64,000 nucleotides of DNA from positions 62,001-126,000 of the forward strand of contig CAVPJQ010000005.1 of the NCBI GenBank assembly GCA_963705495.1, in the 5' to 3' direction. This document shows, piece after piece, positions 61,214-64,000 of the stretch. Position 1 is the stretch's first letter. Each line of letters starts with the position of its first letter. This DNA is from DATBVX01 sp963705495 (GTDB lineage Bacteria; Pseudomonadota; Gammaproteobacteria; Steroidobacterales; Steroidobacteraceae). The notes below the pieces were generated by a model. The model ran no database searches. It was not told the origin of the DNA and worked only from the letters and a program-made list of their open reading frames with translations. The translations under genes were made by a program, and so were the position numbers.

Positions 61214-61317
61214 GGCAGCTCGTTCACCCGGCCATCCTGCAACGGAGTGTTCCACTCTACCGGCGTCCGAGACAAGAGTTTCTGCCGAGATCGACCATTG
61301 AGCTCCGAGGAGCAAGC

Positions 61318-63687
61318 TTGAGTTCCTACATTGTGCCGTTCGATCAGCTCGGCATGGGCGACATCGAAGTCGTCGGCGGCAAGAATGCTTCGATCGGCGA
61401 GATGATCCGCAACCTCGCACGCCTGCAGGTTTCGGTGCCGGACGGATTCGCCACCACTTCCCAGGCATACCGCGACTTCCTGTCCCAAGGCGGCTTGGCG
61501 ACACGCATTGCCGAGGCGCTGCGTGACCTCGACGTCGAGGATGTCACCAGGCTCGCGGAAACCGGCGCGCGGATCCGCGGCTGGGTTCTCGAAACGCCTT
61601 TGCCGGAGCGCTTGCAGACCGAAGTGCTCAGTGCCTGGAGCAGGATGAATGCGGGCGGCGAAGTGGCCGTCGCGGTGCGTTCGTCTGCGACCGCAGAGGA
61701 CCTCCCCGAAGCGTCCTTCGCCGGTCAACAGGAGACTTTTCTCAATGTTCGCGGTCGCGACAATCTGCTCGCCGCGCTGCGCGCCGTTTACGCCTCGCTG
61801 TTCAACGACCGCGCGATCGCATATCGAGTGCACCACGGCTTCGATCACAGCCAGGTGGCGCTTTCAATCGGCGTGCAGCACATGGTACGGAGCGATCTCG
61901 GCACCAGCGGTGTGATGTTCACCCTCGACACCGATTCCGGATTCCGGGACGTCGTCTTCATCACCGCCTCCTATGGCCTCGGCGAGACAGTCGTGCAGGG
62001 AGCGGTCAACCCGGACGAGTTCTACGTCTATAAGCCCGCCCTGCGCGCCGGGCGCGAGGCAGTCGTGCGGCGCAATCTCGGCGGCAAGGCGATCAAGATG
62101 GTGTACGCGCCGCCCGGAAGCAGCGAGCGCGTGCAGACTATCGAGGTCCCTGAAGCCGACCGGCTGCGTTTTTCACTGGACGACGAAGACCTGCGCACTC
62201 TGGCGCAGCAGGCACTGATCATCGAAGAGCATTACGGCTGCCCGATGGACATTGAATGGGGCAAGGATGGTGAGAGCGGCCGCATTTATGTCCTGCAGGC
62301 GCGTCCCGAGACGGTCCAGAGCCGCGCCGGCCGTTCCATCCAGCGCTTCACCCTCAAGAACCGCTCGCGTGTGCTCGCGAGTGGGCGGAGCATCGGCCAA
62401 CGCATCGGCGCAGGCCCGGCACGCATAGTGCGCGACGTGAAGGAAATGGCGCGCGTGCAAAGTGGCGATGTGCTGGTTGCGGACATGACGGACCCCGACT
62501 GGGAGCCGGTCATGAAGCGGGCTTCGGCCGTCGTAACCAACCGCGGCGGTCGCACGTGCCACGCGGCCATCATCGCGCGCGAGCTGGGCATTCCCGCGGT
62601 AGTCGGCTGCGGTGACGCCACTGAGCGCGTCAAGACCGGACAGGACGTCACCGTGTCCTGCGCTGAAGGGGATACGGGCTACATCTACGAGGGATTGCTC
62701 GGGTTCGAGAAACGCCAGATCGAGCTCGACACGCTCCCGCCCGCTCCCGTGCGCATCATGATGAATGTCGGCAATCCCGATCGCGCTTTTGATTTTGCCG
62801 GCATTCCAAACAAGGGCGTGGGCCTGGCGCGGCTCGAATTCATCATCAACCGGATGATCGGCGTGCATCCACGGGCGTTGCTCGAGTTCGATCGGCAGAG
62901 TCCTGAGATCAAGCAATCGATTCGCCGCCAGATGGCGGGCTATCGCGACCCGGTGAGCTTCTATGTCGACAAGCTGACCGAGGGCATAGCGCAGATCGCG
63001 TGCGCCTTTGCACCGGAGCCCGTCATCGTGCGCCTCTCGGACTTCAAGTCCAACGAATACGCCAACCTGATCGGCGGGCGCCAGTACGAGCCGCACGAAG
63101 AGAATCCGATGCTCGGTTTCCGGGGTGCGTCACGCTACGTCGACGAAACGTTCCGGCCGTGCTTCGAGCTGGAATGCCGTGCGCTGAAGCGCGTACGCAA
63201 CGACATGGGCCTGACCAACGTGCAGGTGATGGTGCCCTTCGTGCGCACGGTCAAGGAAGCGGCACAAGTGACGCAACTGCTCAGCGCGAACGGGCTCGAA
63301 CGGGGCAAGGATGGCCTCAAGGTGATCATGATGTGCGAGCTGCCGAGCAATGCGCTGCTCGCGGAGCAGTTCCTCGAATTCTTCGATGGCATGTCGATCG
63401 GCTCGAACGACATGACCCAGCTGACGCTCGGCCTCGATCGCGATTCTGGCATCGTCGCGCGCGCCTTCGACGAGCGCGACGAGGCCGTCAAGGCGCTGCT
63501 TGCGATGTCGATCGCGGCCTGCCGCAAGGCGGGCAAGTACATCGGGATCTGCGGCCAGGGGCCTTCGGATCATCCGGAGTTGGCGCGCTGGCTCGTCGAG
63601 CAAGGCATCGACAGCATTTCGCTCAACCCCGACACCGTCGTCGAAACGTGGCTGTTCCTCGCTGACCGCGCTGGCTCGCAGGGATAG
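61318..63687 (+). CDS. ppsA: Phosphoenolpyruvate synthase
   Basis: Makes PEP from pyruvate with ATP giving AMP and phosphate, for gluconeogenesis; 789 residues, against 792 in E. coli. The N-terminal ATP-grasp part begins VPFDQLGMGDIEVVGGKNASIGEM. The phosphohistidine loop is NRGGRTCHAAIIARELGIPAVVG, with the PpsR target Thr beside the His. The TIM-barrel C-terminal domain has GVGLARLEFIINRMIGVHPRALL and the catalytic Cys in YIGICGQGPSDHPE. The start is TTG at 61318, with AGGAG 5 bases upstream; no ATG is available in the right place. Confidence 0.97.
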   Translation: MSSYIVPFDQLGMGDIEVVGGKNASIGEMIRNLARLQVSVPDGFATTSQAYRDFLSQGGLATRIAEALRDLDVEDVTRLAETGARIRGWVLETPLPERLQTEVLSAWSRMNAGGEVAVAVRSSATAEDLPEASFAGQQETFLNVRGRDNLLAALRAVYASLFNDRAIAYRVHHGFDHSQVALSIGVQHMVRSDLGTSGVMFTLDTDSGFRDVVFITASYGLGETVVQGAVNPDEFYVYKPALRAGREAVVRRNLGGKAIKMVYAPPGSSERVQTIEVPEADRLRFSLDDEDLRTLAQQALIIEEHYGCPMDIEWGKDGESGRIYVLQARPETVQSRAGRSIQRFTLKNRSRVLASGRSIGQRIGAGPARIVRDVKEMARVQSGDVLVADMTDPDWEPVMKRASAVVTNRGGRTCHAAIIARELGIPAVVGCGDATERVKTGQDVTVSCAEGDTGYIYEGLLGFEKRQIELDTLPPAPVRIMMNVGNPDRAFDFAGIPNKGVGLARLEFIINRMIGVHPRALLEFDRQSPEIKQSIRRQMAGYRDPVSFYVDKLTEGIAQIACAFAPEPVIVRLSDFKSNEYANLIGGRQYEPHEENPMLGFRGASRYVDETFRPCFELECRALKRVRNDMGLTNVQVMVPFVRTVKEAAQVTQLLSANGLERGKDGLKVIMMCELPSNALLAEQFLEFFDGMSIGSNDMTQLTLGLDRDSGIVARAFDERDEAVKALLAMSIAACRKAGKYIGICGQGPSDHPELARWLVEQGIDSISLNPDTVVETWLFLADRAGSQG

Positions 63688-63690
63688 TCC

Positions 63691-64000
63691 CTATGTTGAT
63701 CTAGAGAGATCGCGAACCGCGGCGTCGGAGCGCTCGCGATCCCTGTCATCGAATGGCAGCACCGTGACCGAACGTATCGAATCACGCTCGAGACAGCGTG
63801 CGTTCACGCTGTAACCATCCGGGTTGGAACGCGGCACGTAGAACGACTTCACGCCACACTGTCGGCAAAAAAGATGCCGCGCCACACCGGTATTGAACGT
63901 ATAGCTGACGAGCGCCGCGCTGCCGCGCTGCAGGTGAAAGCGGCCTGCAGGCACGATCAGGTGCAGGAAACCCGTCATCGTGCAGATCGAGCAATTGCAC
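63691..64000 (-). CDS. GFA-family (CENP-V/GFA domain) protein, C-terminal part (cut by window edge)
   Basis: About 102 residues of a zinc-binding protein of the glutathione-dependent formaldehyde-activating family; the N-terminus lies beyond the window. Zn ligands are CNCSIC at the edge and CRQCG (in HLFCRQCGVKSFYVPRSNPDGYSVNARCL). The gene converges on ppsA with a 3-base gap; a short hairpin AGGGA-TAG-TCCCT (63680-63692) spans both stops. GFA proteins are often mis-annotated as formaldehyde enzymes, so no substrate is claimed. Confidence 0.85.
   Translation of the reverse strand, partial: CNCSICTMTGFLHLIVPAGRFHLQRGSAALVSYTFNTGVARHLFCRQCGVKSFYVPRSNPDGYSVNARCLERDSIRSVTVLPFDDRDRERSDAAVRDLSRST

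Overview
The window reads as chromosomal backbone of a GC-rich gammaproteobacterium, probably a deep-branching relative of the Xanthomonadales/Nevskiales (Steroidobacter-like). This rests on gene order (hrcA-grpE-dnaK-dnaJ-dapB-carAB-greA-rlmE-ftsH-folP-glmM-tpiA-secG-tRNA-Leu-nuoA-N), a fur/bamE pair, a RatA/RnfH pair next to smpB-ssrA, and a tmRNA tag ending NYALAA. There are no phages, insertion sequences, CRISPR arrays or integrases. The placement is inference from gene content, not from a tree.

Layout. 1-2064 (minus): the end of a copper/silver RND efflux operon (CusB start, TolC-type channel) plus a small Cys-rich exported protein. 2238-4356 (plus): a methyltransferase, a two-CBS protein and an Hsp20 chaperone. 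4516-36237 (all minus, about 32 kb): the 14-gene complex I operon nuoA-N, preceded by tRNA-Leu(GAG), secG, tpiA, glmM, folP, ftsH, rlmE, greA, carB, carA, dapB, dnaJ, dnaK, grpE and hrcA. 36392-41762: nadK-recN, fur, bamE with a Pro-rich tail, rnfH-ratA, smpB and the tmRNA. 41780-46816: a quinol-dependent nitric oxide reductase with a SirB2-type membrane partner, a Gfo/Idh/MocA oxidoreductase and two small hypotheticals. 46829-51055: an M28 peptidase, a small membrane protein and a Prc/Tsp-type protease. 51231-58666: an RND efflux operon with one lipoprotein adaptor and two different permeases. 58645-60310: a coiled-coil protein of unknown role and a DUF1249 protein. 60389-63687: divergent ppsR and ppsA. 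The right edge cuts a GFA-family protein.

How the genes work together. Complex I and the NO reductase both act on the quinone pool. The heat-shock block has a near-consensus sigma-32 promoter at dnaK. The most notable anomaly is that the only two visibly broken genes, smpB (three compensable single-base indels) and prc/tsp (two), belong to one pathway: SmpB-tmRNA adds the ssrA tag, and Prc/Tsp is a known protease for ssrA-tagged proteins in the cell envelope. The tmRNA gene is intact. Sequencing error is a serious alternative because the corrected lengths match functional proteins. Other items worth a look are a 99-bp nested palindromic element between ftsH and folP, an FNR/DNR-like box before the NO reductase, an operator-like palindrome over the RND promoter, and a palindrome joining the dapB stop to the likely carAB promoter.
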